A stretch of 64,000 nt of DNA from contig CAMDSH010000007.1 of NCBI GenBank assembly GCA_945907045.1, positions 1 to 64,000 of the forward strand. Reading direction: 5' to 3'. The position numbers and the translations under genes were made by a program. Below the pieces are notes generated by a model that saw only the letters and a list, made by a program, of their open reading frames with translations, had not been told where the DNA came from and made no database searches. The DNA is from Rhizobium sp. Q54 (GTDB lineage: Bacteria; Pseudomonadota; Alphaproteobacteria; Rhizobiales; Xanthobacteraceae). Below, in pieces: positions 51,226 to 59,807 of this stretch (positions are counted from its first letter, which is position 1; each line of letters begins with the position of its first letter).

Positions 51226-51915
51226 ATGAAAATCGAGACCGACAAGAAAATTATCGCCGAGAAAACCGCGCGCGCCTATCTCGACACCGGCGCCGTGCGT
51301 TTCATGACCGACAAGCCGTTCATCTTCACATCGGGCTGGGCGAGCCCCGTTTACAACGACTCGCGCTGGCTGATCTCGTTTCCCGCCGTGCGCAGCATGC
51401 TGATGGATTTTCTCGTCGCCAGTGCCGACCGCGATATCGGACGCGACAAGATCGACGCAGTAGCGGGAGGCGAAACCGCCGGAATTCCGTTCGCCGCCTG
51501 GGTCGCCGAGCGCATGAACCTGCCGATGCAATACGTACGCAAGAAACCGAAAGGTTTCGGCCGTGGCTCGCAGATTGAGGGGCAATTAATTCCCGGCCAG
51601 CGCGTGCTCCTCGTCGAGGACCTCGCCACCGACGGCCGCAGCAAGGTGAATTTCGTCAACGCGCTGCGCGATGGCGGGGCGACGGTGGAACACTGCTTCG
51701 TGCTGTTCTTTTACGGTATCTATCCGCAAAGCCAGAAAATCATGAGCGACATCGGCATCACGCTGCATGCGCTCACGACGTGGTGGGACGTTCTCGCCGT
51801 CGCCAAGGCGAGCGGAAAGTTCGACGCCAAGACGCTCACGGATGTGGAAGCATTCATGCGCGATCCCGCCGGCTGGTCGAAAGCGCACGGCGGCGCATCG
51901 GAAGCGGGCGAGTAA
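51226..51915 (+). CDS. pyrE: Orotate phosphoribosyltransferase-like protein
   Basis: Type I phosphoribosyltransferase, 229 aa. The N-terminal hood SGWASPVYNDSRWLISFPAVRS matches OPRTase (SGxxSPxYxDxR), VAGGETAGIPFAAWVAERMNLPMQYVRKKPKGFGRGSQIEG carries the catalytic loop, and VLLVEDLATDGRSKVNFVNAL is the PRPP loop with ATDG where most have TTGG. It starts on the base after the PuuE-like stop. In this context it may salvage or process a pyrimidine-like substrate brought in by Liv system 3, rather than be the sole biosynthetic enzyme. Confidence 0.88.
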   Translation: MKIETDKKIIAEKTARAYLDTGAVRFMTDKPFIFTSGWASPVYNDSRWLISFPAVRSMLMDFLVASADRDIGRDKIDAVAGGETAGIPFAAWVAERMNLPMQYVRKKPKGFGRGSQIEGQLIPGQRVLLVEDLATDGRSKVNFVNALRDGGATVEHCFVLFFYGIYPQSQKIMSDIGITLHALTTWWDVLAVAKASGKFDAKTLTDVEAFMRDPAGWSKAHGGASEAGE

Positions 51916-51924
51916 AGATCGCGA

Positions 51925-52512
51925 TCAGGCGTCGAGCGCGCCACCGCGTCCGGTGCCAAGTCCCTGCATGAAACGGCTGCGGATCAGCGAGGGATCGCGC
52001 ACCGTCTGACCGGTGGCCGGTTTATCGTCGATCTTGGCGGCGATCAGCACCGGCCCGCCATCGTCAAAGCGGCGCGACAACAATTCCTCGAAGTGTTTTT
52101 CATCGCGCGCCCAGGTGCTGTTCGAAAGCCCTGCGCCCTTCGCAATCGCCACGATGTCCGCGGTATCCTTGGTCGCGGTCGGCTGATTGCCGGTGATCTG
52201 ATAGGTGCCGTTGTCCATGATGATGATGGTGAGATTGCGCGGCTTGAGCTGCGCAATCGTTGCGAGCACGCCGAGATTCATCAGGATCGAGCCGTCGCCT
52301 TCAAGCGCGATGACGCCGCGCTCCGGCTGCGCCAGCGCAACGCCGAGAGCAATCGGACAGGCGAGCCCCATGCTGCCGAGCATGTAGAAATTCTGCGGCC
52401 GGTGTCCCGCTGCGTAGAGATCGAAATTGGTGTTGCCGATGCCGCCGATCACGGCCTCATCTTTCTTGAGCTTGGCGACAAGCCGCTTGGTGAGATCGCC
52501 GCGGTTCATCAT
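51925..52512 (-). CDS. TPP-dependent decarboxylase, TPP-binding subunit (ComE-like)
   Basis: C-terminal-half thiamine-diphosphate subunit, 195 aa, like sulfopyruvate/phosphonopyruvate decarboxylase beta chains. The TPP motif is GDGSILMNLGVLATIAQL with IIIMDNGTYQITG (GDG-N~25-DN), and GSMGLACPIALGVALA is conserved ahead of it. The start is ATG 52512 or the ATG one codon on; both overlap the partner gene's stop (ATGATGA). It must combine with the pyrimidine-domain subunit to be active. Substrate, likely a 2-oxo acid, is unknown. Confidence 0.88.
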   Translation of the reverse strand: MMNRGDLTKRLVAKLKKDEAVIGGIGNTNFDLYAAGHRPQNFYMLGSMGLACPIALGVALAQPERGVIALEGDGSILMNLGVLATIAQLKPRNLTIIIMDNGTYQITGNQPTATKDTADIVAIAKGAGLSNSTWARDEKHFEELLSRRFDDGGPVLIAAKIDDKPATGQTVRDPSLIRSRFMQGLGTGRGGALDA

Positions 52513-53024
52513 GACGGTTTGAACGTCTTTCCGCCGGTGAGCAGCGGCGAGAGAATGAAGGCGACCGGCGATTGCGTCGCCACCGCCTGCTTGATCGAGC
52601 GGTCAAGAACGAACGGCATCGTCTTGTCGTCGTCGAGCGTATGGTGCGCGATGCCGATTGAATCCAGCGCCGGGCGCATGGTGCGCGCGACCAGCGCCTG
52701 CCCCACGTTGAATTCACCCATCGTGCCGCGCTCGGAAATGACCAGAATCGCGGGGATCTGATACGGCACGACCAGCGAGGCGAGCACGTTGGGCAGCGTC
52801 CCGAATCCGCTGGTCTGCATCATCACGCAGCCGCGCATCCCGCCCATCCAGGCGCCCGCGACCATGCCGACGGCTTCGTCCTCGCGCGTCGCGCTCACCG
52901 GCATGAAATAATTATCGGCGTTGACGCCCGCGAGCAGCGGCTTGAGCACGTTGTCCGGCACATAACTCACGAGCCGCACGTCGTTCTCTTTCAATGTGCC
53001 GAGAAAGGCGTCGGACCAGCTCAT
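52509..53024 (-). CDS. TPP-dependent decarboxylase, pyrimidine-domain subunit (ComD-like)
   Basis: N-terminal-half subunit, 171 aa. The catalytic Glu that activates TPP lies in SATREDEAVGMVAGAWMGG near residue 48; MQTSGFGTLPNVLASLVVPYQIPAILVISERG is conserved in ComD and phosphonopyruvate decarboxylase. It is first in a two-gene operon and divergent from the TctC pair. In one-chain relatives these two domains are fused; here they are split with a 4-bp overlap. Confidence 0.88.
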   Translation of the reverse strand: MSWSDAFLGTLKENDVRLVSYVPDNVLKPLLAGVNADNYFMPVSATREDEAVGMVAGAWMGGMRGCVMMQTSGFGTLPNVLASLVVPYQIPAILVISERGTMGEFNVGQALVARTMRPALDSIGIAHHTLDDDKTMPFVLDRSIKQAVATQSPVAFILSPLLTGGKTFKPS

Positions 53025-53085
53025 CGCGCGCGGTATCCTTGCAAATTGTTGGCTTTATTTATCACGGCGGATGGAGGACAGTAAC

Positions 53086-53104
53086 CGGCCTTCCGCGCGA
53101 AGGC
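53086..53104. promoter_or_regulatory. Inverted repeat in divergent promoter region
   Basis: GGCCTTC-CGCGC-GAAGGCC, a 7-bp inverted repeat, sits between the TPP-enzyme operon (minus) and the TctC genes (plus). It may be an operator shared by both directions; no other evidence. Confidence 0.3.
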
Positions 53105-53170
53105 CAAGGGCATAAACAACGATAAAACAAACGGTTATTGCGGGGCGGCAGGAAACCGGGAGGAATTCAA

Positions 53171-54151
53171 ATGGCAAGGCGGAAGGTTTTATTTTGGGCC
53201 GCGTTGGCCATCGCGGCCATGCTCGGCTGGACCGCTCCAGGCTTCGCGCAAAATTATCCGGACCGGCCGATCACATTGATCGTTCCCTTCCCGCCGGGCG
53301 GCAGCACGACCATCGTGGCGCGCATCATCGCCGAAAAGATGAGCGAGACGCTCGGCCAATCCATCGTCGTCGATAACCGCGGCGGCGCCGGCGGCACCAT
53401 CGCCACTCGTGCTGTCGCGAAAAGCGAACCCGACGGTTACACCATCGTACTTGGTTACACCGGCACGCTCGCCATCGGCCCCACGCTCTACGGCAATGTC
53501 GGCTACGATCCCCGTAAAGATTTTGCTCCCATCGGACGGATCGGCACCGCGCCGAATACGCTGGTGGTGCATCCCTCGTTCAACGTGAAATCGGTCGCCG
53601 AGTTGATCGCCTACGCGAAGGCAAATCCCGGCAAAGTAAACTTCGGCTCCGCCGGTATCGGAACCGTCAGTCATGTTTGCGGTGAATATTTCGCCGCCAT
53701 GGCCGGCATCAAGCTCACGCATATTCCCTACAAGGGCACCGGGCCGGCGATCATCGATCTGCTCGGCGGTCACATCCCGATGGCGTTCGCTCCCGTTCCG
53801 GCCACGCACGAAAATTCGAAATCCGGCGCGCTGCGCATGCTGGCGGTGACCAGTGCGGAACGCTCGACGCTGTTGCCGGACGTGCCGACGGTCGCGGAAT
53901 CTGGCCTGAAAGGTTTTGAGGCGGTGCTGCGTTACGGCCTCGCCGCGCCGGCCGGAACGCCGCGCGCGATCATCGACCGGCTCAACAAGGAGCTTAACGC
54001 CGCGCTCAAGAACGACGACGTGCGCAAGCGTCTCGCCGTCGAAGGCGCCGAGCCGCTGCCGGGCACGCCGGAACAATACGGCATCGACATCGACCGCGAG
54101 GAAGCCCAATGGGCAGAGGTCATCAAAGCCTCCGGCGCCACTTCGAACTGA
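53171..54151 (+). CDS. TctC/Bug-family periplasmic binding protein (orphan 2)
   Basis: Receptor, 326 aa, from ATG 53171 with GGGAGGA ahead; signal peptide ends TAPGFAQ. Motifs: NYPDRPITLIVPFPPGGSTTIVARIIAEKM, VVDNRGGAGGTIATRAVA, HIPYKGTGPAIIDLLGGHIPMAF. It is 13 bp ahead of a second TctC gene to which it is clearly related. No tctAB nearby. Confidence 0.93.
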   Translation: MARRKVLFWAALAIAAMLGWTAPGFAQNYPDRPITLIVPFPPGGSTTIVARIIAEKMSETLGQSIVVDNRGGAGGTIATRAVAKSEPDGYTIVLGYTGTLAIGPTLYGNVGYDPRKDFAPIGRIGTAPNTLVVHPSFNVKSVAELIAYAKANPGKVNFGSAGIGTVSHVCGEYFAAMAGIKLTHIPYKGTGPAIIDLLGGHIPMAFAPVPATHENSKSGALRMLAVTSAERSTLLPDVPTVAESGLKGFEAVLRYGLAAPAGTPRAIIDRLNKELNAALKNDDVRKRLAVEGAEPLPGTPEQYGIDIDREEAQWAEVIKASGATSN

Positions 54152-54164
54152 CGAGTTGATCCTC

Positions 54165-55154
54165 ATGACGAAGGCCGTGCTGTTCGCGAAATTCTGGCTG
54201 CTGACGCTCGCGCTGCTCACCTCGTTCATCGCGGCACGTCCGGGCGTGGCGCAGAATTATCCCGTGCGAGCGATCACGCTTGTCGTTCCTTACGCGGCCG
54301 GCGGCGGCAACGACGTAATGGCGCGCCTGGTCGCGGAAAAAATGAGCAAGGAACTCGGCCAGCAGATCGTCATCGAAAATCGTGGCGGCGCTGGAGGGTC
54401 CATCGCGACACGTCAGGTCGCCCGGTCCGAGCCCGACGGCTACACACTCGGCCTCGGCGGCACCGGCACGCTCGCCGTCGGTCCGACGCTTTATCCCAAT
54501 GTCGGCTTCGACCCGCGCAAGGATTTTGCTCCGGTCGGACTGATCGCGACCAGCGCGCTTGTCGTTCTGGTGAACCCTTCGGTGCCGGTTCGCACGATTG
54601 GGGAGTTGATCGCACTCGCCAAGAAGGAGCCCGGAAAACTCAACTTCGCCTCCGCCGGCATCGGCAGCGGTATGCATCTCGGCACTGAACTATTTGCGCT
54701 GCGGGCCGGCGTGCAACTTGCGCATATTCCCTACAAGGGCACTTCGCCTGCGTTGACTGATTTGCTGGGCGGGCATGTGGCGATATTTTTCTGTTCACTG
54801 CCGCCGGCCAGCGGCCTCATCAAAGAAGGCAAAGTTCGCGCGCTGGCTGTGACGGGCCCGAAACGCTCGGCCATTTTTCCGGATTTGCCGACGGTGGCGG
54901 AGGCCGGCCTGTCCGGTTACGAAGCGGTGCTGCACTATGGAATCATCGCTCCCGCCGGCACGCCGCGGCCAATCATCGACAAGCTCAATGCCGCGTTGCG
55001 CGCGGCGGTCGCCGCGCCGGACGTGCGCGCGCGCATCGTCACCGACGGCGCCGAACCTTTCGTGAGCACGCCGGAGGAATATGCCGCCGACATCGACCTT
55101 GAGGAGACCAAATGGTCGGCAATCGTGAAGAAGGCGGGCGCGAAGGCGGAGTGA
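54165..55154 (+). CDS. TctC/Bug-family periplasmic binding protein (orphan 3)
   Basis: Receptor, 329 aa, from ATG 54165; signal peptide ends ARPGVAQ. Motifs: NYPVRAITLVVPYAAGGGNDVMARLVAEKM, VIENRGGAGGSIATRQVA, HIPYKGTSPALTDLLGGHVAIFF. Similar across its length to orphan 2, so the pair arose by tandem duplication followed by divergence. It is 4 bp upstream of the acyl-CoA dehydrogenase gene, in one operon. Confidence 0.93.
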   Translation: MTKAVLFAKFWLLTLALLTSFIAARPGVAQNYPVRAITLVVPYAAGGGNDVMARLVAEKMSKELGQQIVIENRGGAGGSIATRQVARSEPDGYTLGLGGTGTLAVGPTLYPNVGFDPRKDFAPVGLIATSALVVLVNPSVPVRTIGELIALAKKEPGKLNFASAGIGSGMHLGTELFALRAGVQLAHIPYKGTSPALTDLLGGHVAIFFCSLPPASGLIKEGKVRALAVTGPKRSAIFPDLPTVAEAGLSGYEAVLHYGIIAPAGTPRPIIDKLNAALRAAVAAPDVRARIVTDGAEPFVSTPEEYAADIDLEETKWSAIVKKAGAKAE

Positions 55155-55158
55155 CAAT

Positions 55159-56325
55159 ATGAATTTTGAATTCAGCGACGAGCAGAAGCTGTTCGCGGAC
55201 TCGGTCAAGAAGTTCGCGCTCGCGCATCTGGAAAAGGACGCGCTCAAGCGCGCGCATAATCCGCGCTTTCCCTTCGACGTCGCGCAACTGATGAGCAAAC
55301 AGGGCTTGATGGGGATCACTGTTTCGGAAGCCGACGGCGGCCAGGGCGGCTCGCTGATGGACGCCGTGATTGCCGTCGATCAGATCGCCTCGGTGTGTCC
55401 GCGTTCCACCGACGTGCTGCAGTTCGGCAGCTTCGGCCCGATCCGCACCTTCGCCGAATACGGGACGCCGCAACAGAAGGCGCGCTGGCTGCCCGACCTG
55501 CTTTCCGGACGCGCGGTGATGAGCCTCGGCATGACCGAGCCCGACGCCGGTTCCGCAGCAACCGAACTCAAAACCACCGCCAAACCCGACGGCTCGCATT
55601 ATCTCATCAGTGGCAGCAAGGTGTTTTCCACCTTCAGCCCGGACGCGCAGATTTTTCTCATCTATGTGCGTTTCAGTGCAGGGCTCGGCGGCATCGGCTC
55701 GATCATCGTCGAGCGTGGCACCAAAGGTTTTACCGTCGGCCAGCCGGCGAGTTTCATGAGCGGCGAAGAGTGGTGCGAACTGCATTTCGACAATTGCCGC
55801 GTGCCGGCGGAGAACGTGCTGCTCGGCCCCGGTGGTTTCAAGAAGCAAATGTCCGGTTTCAACGTCGAGCGCATCGGCAACGCGGCGCGTTCGCTCGCCT
55901 TCGGCCGCTATGCCTACAACAAGGCGCGCGAGCACGCGGCAAGCCGCGAACAATTTGGTCGGCCATTGTGCGAATTCCAGGGCCTGCAATGGAAATTCGC
56001 CGACATGGCGATCAAGCTCGAAAGCGCGCAGCTGTTGCTTTATCGCGCGGCAGTGAATGCCGACCGCGGTTTTCCATCGGCTTACGAGACCGCTGTCGCC
56101 AAGGCCGCCTGCAACACCACTGGCTTCGATCTCGCAAACGAGGCCGTGCAAGTGATGGGCGCGCTCGGCTACAGCCGCGAGACGCTGGTGGAATATTGCA
56201 TGCGCCGCTGCCGCGGCTGGATGATCGCCGGCGGCTCGATCGAGATTTTGAAAAACCGCATCGCCGAACACGTGTTCGACCGCCGCTTCGACCAGCGCAA
56301 ACGTCATGCTGACGCCGCCGAGTGA
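55159..56325 (+). CDS. Acyl-CoA dehydrogenase family protein
   Basis: FAD enzyme introducing an alpha-beta double bond into an acyl-CoA, 388 aa. MTEPDAGSAATELKTTAK and HFDNCRVPAENVLLG are family motifs. The usual catalytic Glu of short/medium-chain enzymes (YEGT) is replaced: the region reads WMIAGGSIEILKNRI. A Glu at NVERIGNAARSL may serve instead, as in isovaleryl-CoA-type enzymes. It overlaps the acyl-CoA synthetase gene by 20 bp, consistent with activation then oxidation of the same acid. Confidence 0.9.
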   Translation: MNFEFSDEQKLFADSVKKFALAHLEKDALKRAHNPRFPFDVAQLMSKQGLMGITVSEADGGQGGSLMDAVIAVDQIASVCPRSTDVLQFGSFGPIRTFAEYGTPQQKARWLPDLLSGRAVMSLGMTEPDAGSAATELKTTAKPDGSHYLISGSKVFSTFSPDAQIFLIYVRFSAGLGGIGSIIVERGTKGFTVGQPASFMSGEEWCELHFDNCRVPAENVLLGPGGFKKQMSGFNVERIGNAARSLAFGRYAYNKAREHAASREQFGRPLCEFQGLQWKFADMAIKLESAQLLLYRAAVNADRGFPSAYETAVAKAACNTTGFDLANEAVQVMGALGYSRETLVEYCMRRCRGWMIAGGSIEILKNRIAEHVFDRRFDQRKRHADAAE

Positions 56326-58390
56326 CGGCGCGAAAGCGCGCGCGCTCCGGCAAGCGCTGCTCTCGCCGCAGTCGGTCGCGCTGATCGGGCAATCGAACGA
56401 CGAAACGAAAACCGCCGGACGTCCGCTGAAATATCTGCGTCAGGCCGGTTATGGCGGCCGCGTATATCCGATCAATGCGCGGCGCGATGAAGTGCTGGGC
56501 GAGCGCGCATGGCCTTCAATCGCCGCGCTGCCGGAAGTGCCGGAGCACGCCTACATCGTGACGCCGACTGAGGCCGCGATCGAAGCGGTTGAGGAATGCG
56601 GACGGGCGGGTGTCGCGGTCGCGACCGTGCTGGCGAATGGCTTTGCGGAATCTGGCGCGGAAGGCGAGAAACGCGAAACGCGGTTGCGCGATATCTCCGC
56701 ACGTACCGGGATTCGCATCGTCGGCCCGTCGAGCCTTGGCGTCGTCAACCTGCGGGACAAAGTGCTGCTGACCGCCAACGCTGCTTTCGCGGAAAAGGAT
56801 TTGCCTGTGGGCCGTATTTTCGCGGCCTCACACAGCGGAAGTCTCATCGGCGCACTCGCCTCGCGTGGAAAGGCGCGCAGCATCGGCTTTGCCGGATTGG
56901 TGTCGGTCGGCAACGAAGCCGATTTGTCCCTAGGTGAGATTTGCGCCGCGACGCTCGACGATCCCGACATCAATGGTTACCTGCTGTTTCTCGAAACCAT
57001 GCGCAAGGCGAGTGAGCTGCGCGCTTTCGCGCTCGCCGCCGCCGCGCGCGGAAAGCCGGTTGTCGCCTACAAGCTCGGGCGCTCGGCGCAAGCGCGCGAA
57101 CTTGCGGTGTCGCATACCGGCGCGCTCGCGGGCGAAGACGACGTCGCCAGCATGTTCCTTGCGGAATGCGGCATCGCGCGAGTCGAGACATTCGAAGGAC
57201 TGATCGAAAGCGTCCCGCTGCTCACGCGCGTGCCGGTTTCAAAACGCGGCGCGCGGCGTCCGACCGTCGGCGTAGTGACCACTACCGCTGGCGGCGCCAC
57301 CATGGTGATCGATCCGCTTAGTTTGCGCGGCATTGATGTTGCGTCACCCAGCGTCGCGACATTGGCTAAACTAAAGGCCGCCGGCATCGAAGCCGCGCCG
57401 GCACGGCTAATCGATCTCACCACCGCCGGCACGCGCTATGAGGTCATGAAAAGCGCGCTCGACATTCTGCTCGCCGCACCGGAATTCGATCTGGTGCTGG
57501 CGGTCGTCGGCTCCTCCGCGCGTTTCCATCCCGAACTCGCCGTGCAACCGATTGTCGATTGCGCCAATGCGGGAAAACCGATTGCCGCATTCCTGGTGCC
57601 GGAAGCGCCCGAGGCGCTGGCCCGATTGAGCGTGGCGGGCGTGGCGAATTTCCACGCGCCAGAATCCTGCGCCGATGCCATCGCCGCGATGTTGTTAAGG
57701 CGCGCGCCGCGAGCACTCGCAGCGACGCCACACGTCATCACAAGTATGCCGGGTCGCACGCTCGATGAGCTTGCCGCCTATGAATTGCTCGACCGCGCTG
57801 GAATCCCGCGTGCGCCCGCCGTGGCCATGGACGCGGATATCGCTAAAGCACCGTCGCTGCCGTTTCCCTATCCAGTCGCAGTGAAAGTGCTGTCGGCAGA
57901 ATTTGCGCATAAGTCCGATGTCGGCGGCGTGGTGCTGAACGTGCGCGACGACAAGGCGCTGATCGCGGCAGCGCAAAAAATACATAAAGCCACCAAAGCC
58001 GCGCACGTGCTGGTGCAGCCGATGATCGCGGGCCTCGGCGAAGTCCTGATCGGCTATCGCGTTGATCGCGATGTCGGGCCGCTGGTCATGGTCGCGGCGG
58101 GCGGTCTGCTGGCGGAAATCCATCGCGACCGCGCGTTGCGGCTGGCGCCGGTCGATCTTGACGAAGCGCACGCGATGATCGGCGAAGTGCACAGCTTGCA
58201 GGCGCTTGCCGGTTATCGCGGCAAGCCGGCGGGCGATATCGGCGCGCTGGCGCAAGCCATCGTCAAGCTCTCGCAGTTTGCGAACGATCCCTCGATTGCC
58301 GAAGCTGAAATCAATCCACTCATCGTGCGCGCCAAGGGCGAAGGCGTCGTCGCAGTCGACGCGCTGGTGAAGCTTTTTGGAAAGGCCTAA
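56306..58390 (+). CDS. ADP-forming acyl-CoA synthetase family (CoA-binding plus ATP-grasp)
   Basis: Single-chain acetate-CoA ligase (ADP-forming)-like protein, 694 aa. Domains in order are CoA-binding Rossmann (about 10-130, VALIGQSNDETKTAGRPLKYLRQAGYGGRVYPIN), succinyl-CoA-synthetase-like (about 150-455, with the phospho-His candidate in AVSHTGALAGEDD), and ATP-grasp (about 475-690, VAVKVLSAEFAHKSDVGGVVLNV). Such enzymes activate organic acids, including aromatic and branched ones. It is preceded by the acyl-CoA dehydrogenase and followed by the MmgE/PrpD gene. Confidence 0.9.
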   Translation: MLTPPSDGAKARALRQALLSPQSVALIGQSNDETKTAGRPLKYLRQAGYGGRVYPINARRDEVLGERAWPSIAALPEVPEHAYIVTPTEAAIEAVEECGRAGVAVATVLANGFAESGAEGEKRETRLRDISARTGIRIVGPSSLGVVNLRDKVLLTANAAFAEKDLPVGRIFAASHSGSLIGALASRGKARSIGFAGLVSVGNEADLSLGEICAATLDDPDINGYLLFLETMRKASELRAFALAAAARGKPVVAYKLGRSAQARELAVSHTGALAGEDDVASMFLAECGIARVETFEGLIESVPLLTRVPVSKRGARRPTVGVVTTTAGGATMVIDPLSLRGIDVASPSVATLAKLKAAGIEAAPARLIDLTTAGTRYEVMKSALDILLAAPEFDLVLAVVGSSARFHPELAVQPIVDCANAGKPIAAFLVPEAPEALARLSVAGVANFHAPESCADAIAAMLLRRAPRALAATPHVITSMPGRTLDELAAYELLDRAGIPRAPAVAMDADIAKAPSLPFPYPVAVKVLSAEFAHKSDVGGVVLNVRDDKALIAAAQKIHKATKAAHVLVQPMIAGLGEVLIGYRVDRDVGPLVMVAAGGLLAEIHRDRALRLAPVDLDEAHAMIGEVHSLQALAGYRGKPAGDIGALAQAIVKLSQFANDPSIAEAEINPLIVRAKGEGVVAVDALVKLFGKA

Positions 58391-58399
58391 GTTCTTCGC

Positions 58400-59797
58400 A
58401 TGTCGCACGCCGAAGCCGTTCATCCGCTTAATCCAGCCGCCGGCGCAACCGCGGCGCTGGTCGAATTCGTCGGCGGATTGCGTTACGGCGATCTGACCGA
58501 CGAAGTCCGCTATTACGCGCGGCGGCATCTGCTCGACACCGTGGGCGTGATGATCGCAGGCGCACCCGGCGAAGTAGCAACGCGTGCCGAGGCGGTGATC
58601 GCGTCGGTGCGCGGCGCGGGTAAAATTCCGGTGCCGGGCCGCGCGCGTCGCGCCGATCTGCTCGACGCCGCGTTTCTCGGCGGCACCGCGGCGCACGGCA
58701 TCGAACTCGATGATGGCTATCGCGTCGGCTCTGCCCATTGCGGCTGCGTCGTCGTTCCCGCCGCGCTGAGCGTTGCTTACGAGAAAAACGCCAGCGGCAG
58801 CTCACTGATCGAGGCGATGGTGGCGGGTTACGAAACCGCGATTGCGCTGGCGCGAGCCTGCGCGCCGGATTTGCGGCAGCGCGGATTTCATCCGACCGGC
58901 GCCGTCGGTCCGTTTGGCGCCGCGATGGCGGTGGCAAAGCTGCGCGGATTGTCCGCCGAGAAGATAGCCAATGCGCTCGGCATCGCGGCGTCGAGTGCCG
59001 CCGGACTGTTCGCGTTCGTCAACGGCGGCGGCGACATCAAGCGGCTGCACGCCGGCCACGCGTCGCGCGAAGGAATGCAAGCCGCGTTGCTCGCCGAGCA
59101 CAACGTCGAAGGTCCGCCGCAGGTGATCGAGGCGCGAGACGGTTTCATGCAAGCTTTTGCGTTCGGCCGCGGCGGCAAGCTGCGCGCCATCGCGTTGCCG
59201 CCTGCCGTGCCATTCGGCATCACCGATTGCTACATCAAGCCATCCGCATGCTGCCGCCACATTCAGCCTGCGGTGGAGGCTCTGAGCGCCCTGCTCGACG
59301 ACGAAAAGATAAAGCCCGAAGACATCACGCGCATCGATGTCGAAACTTATCGCATCGCCGCCGAGCACGCCCATACCGGCTGGGACGACTACGCCAGCGC
59401 GCAACTCAGCTTTCCGTATCTGATCGGCCTCGCGGTGCGCTTTCGCGGCGTGAAGCTGGAGCATTTCAGCGATGAAGTGCGTCGCAATCCCGCCTTTACC
59501 GAAATTGCGCGCAAGCTGCATGTCAGCGCGCCAGTGGAGATCGACAGACTCTATCCGGATTTGCGGCCCGCGCGCGTCACGGTCACCACCGCGCGCGGCA
59601 GCGTGACGCGGCAGGCCGACGAGGCGCTAGGTTCGCGGCTGGTTCCGCTCGACGACAAAGGCCTGCGCGCGAAATTCCACGGATTGGTGGAGCCGGTGCT
59701 CGGCGCGGCGCGCGCGAGCGAACTTAGCCAGCGGCTGTGGGATATCGACAAGGCGCGCGAAGTTCGCTCGCTGATCGAGGCGGCGGCCAAGACGTAA
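58400..59797 (+). CDS. MmgE/PrpD-family protein
   Basis: Large cytoplasmic enzyme of the 2-methylcitrate-dehydratase/cis-aconitate-decarboxylase/iminodisuccinate-epimerase family, 465 aa. Typical segments are HLLDTVGVMIAGAPGEVATRAE, GTAAHGIELDDGYRVGSAHCGCVVVPAALSVAY, HPTGAVGPFGAAMAVAKLRGLSAEKIANALG and KRLHAGHASREGMQAALLA. The substrate cannot be told within the family. It ends the TctC-ACAD-ligase operon and converges on the hydroxylase gene with a 10-bp gap. Confidence 0.92.
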   Translation: MSHAEAVHPLNPAAGATAALVEFVGGLRYGDLTDEVRYYARRHLLDTVGVMIAGAPGEVATRAEAVIASVRGAGKIPVPGRARRADLLDAAFLGGTAAHGIELDDGYRVGSAHCGCVVVPAALSVAYEKNASGSSLIEAMVAGYETAIALARACAPDLRQRGFHPTGAVGPFGAAMAVAKLRGLSAEKIANALGIAASSAAGLFAFVNGGGDIKRLHAGHASREGMQAALLAEHNVEGPPQVIEARDGFMQAFAFGRGGKLRAIALPPAVPFGITDCYIKPSACCRHIQPAVEALSALLDDEKIKPEDITRIDVETYRIAAEHAHTGWDDYASAQLSFPYLIGLAVRFRGVKLEHFSDEVRRNPAFTEIARKLHVSAPVEIDRLYPDLRPARVTVTTARGSVTRQADEALGSRLVPLDDKGLRAKFHGLVEPVLGAARASELSQRLWDIDKAREVRSLIEAAAKT

Positions 59798-59807
59798 ACT
59801 AATAATT

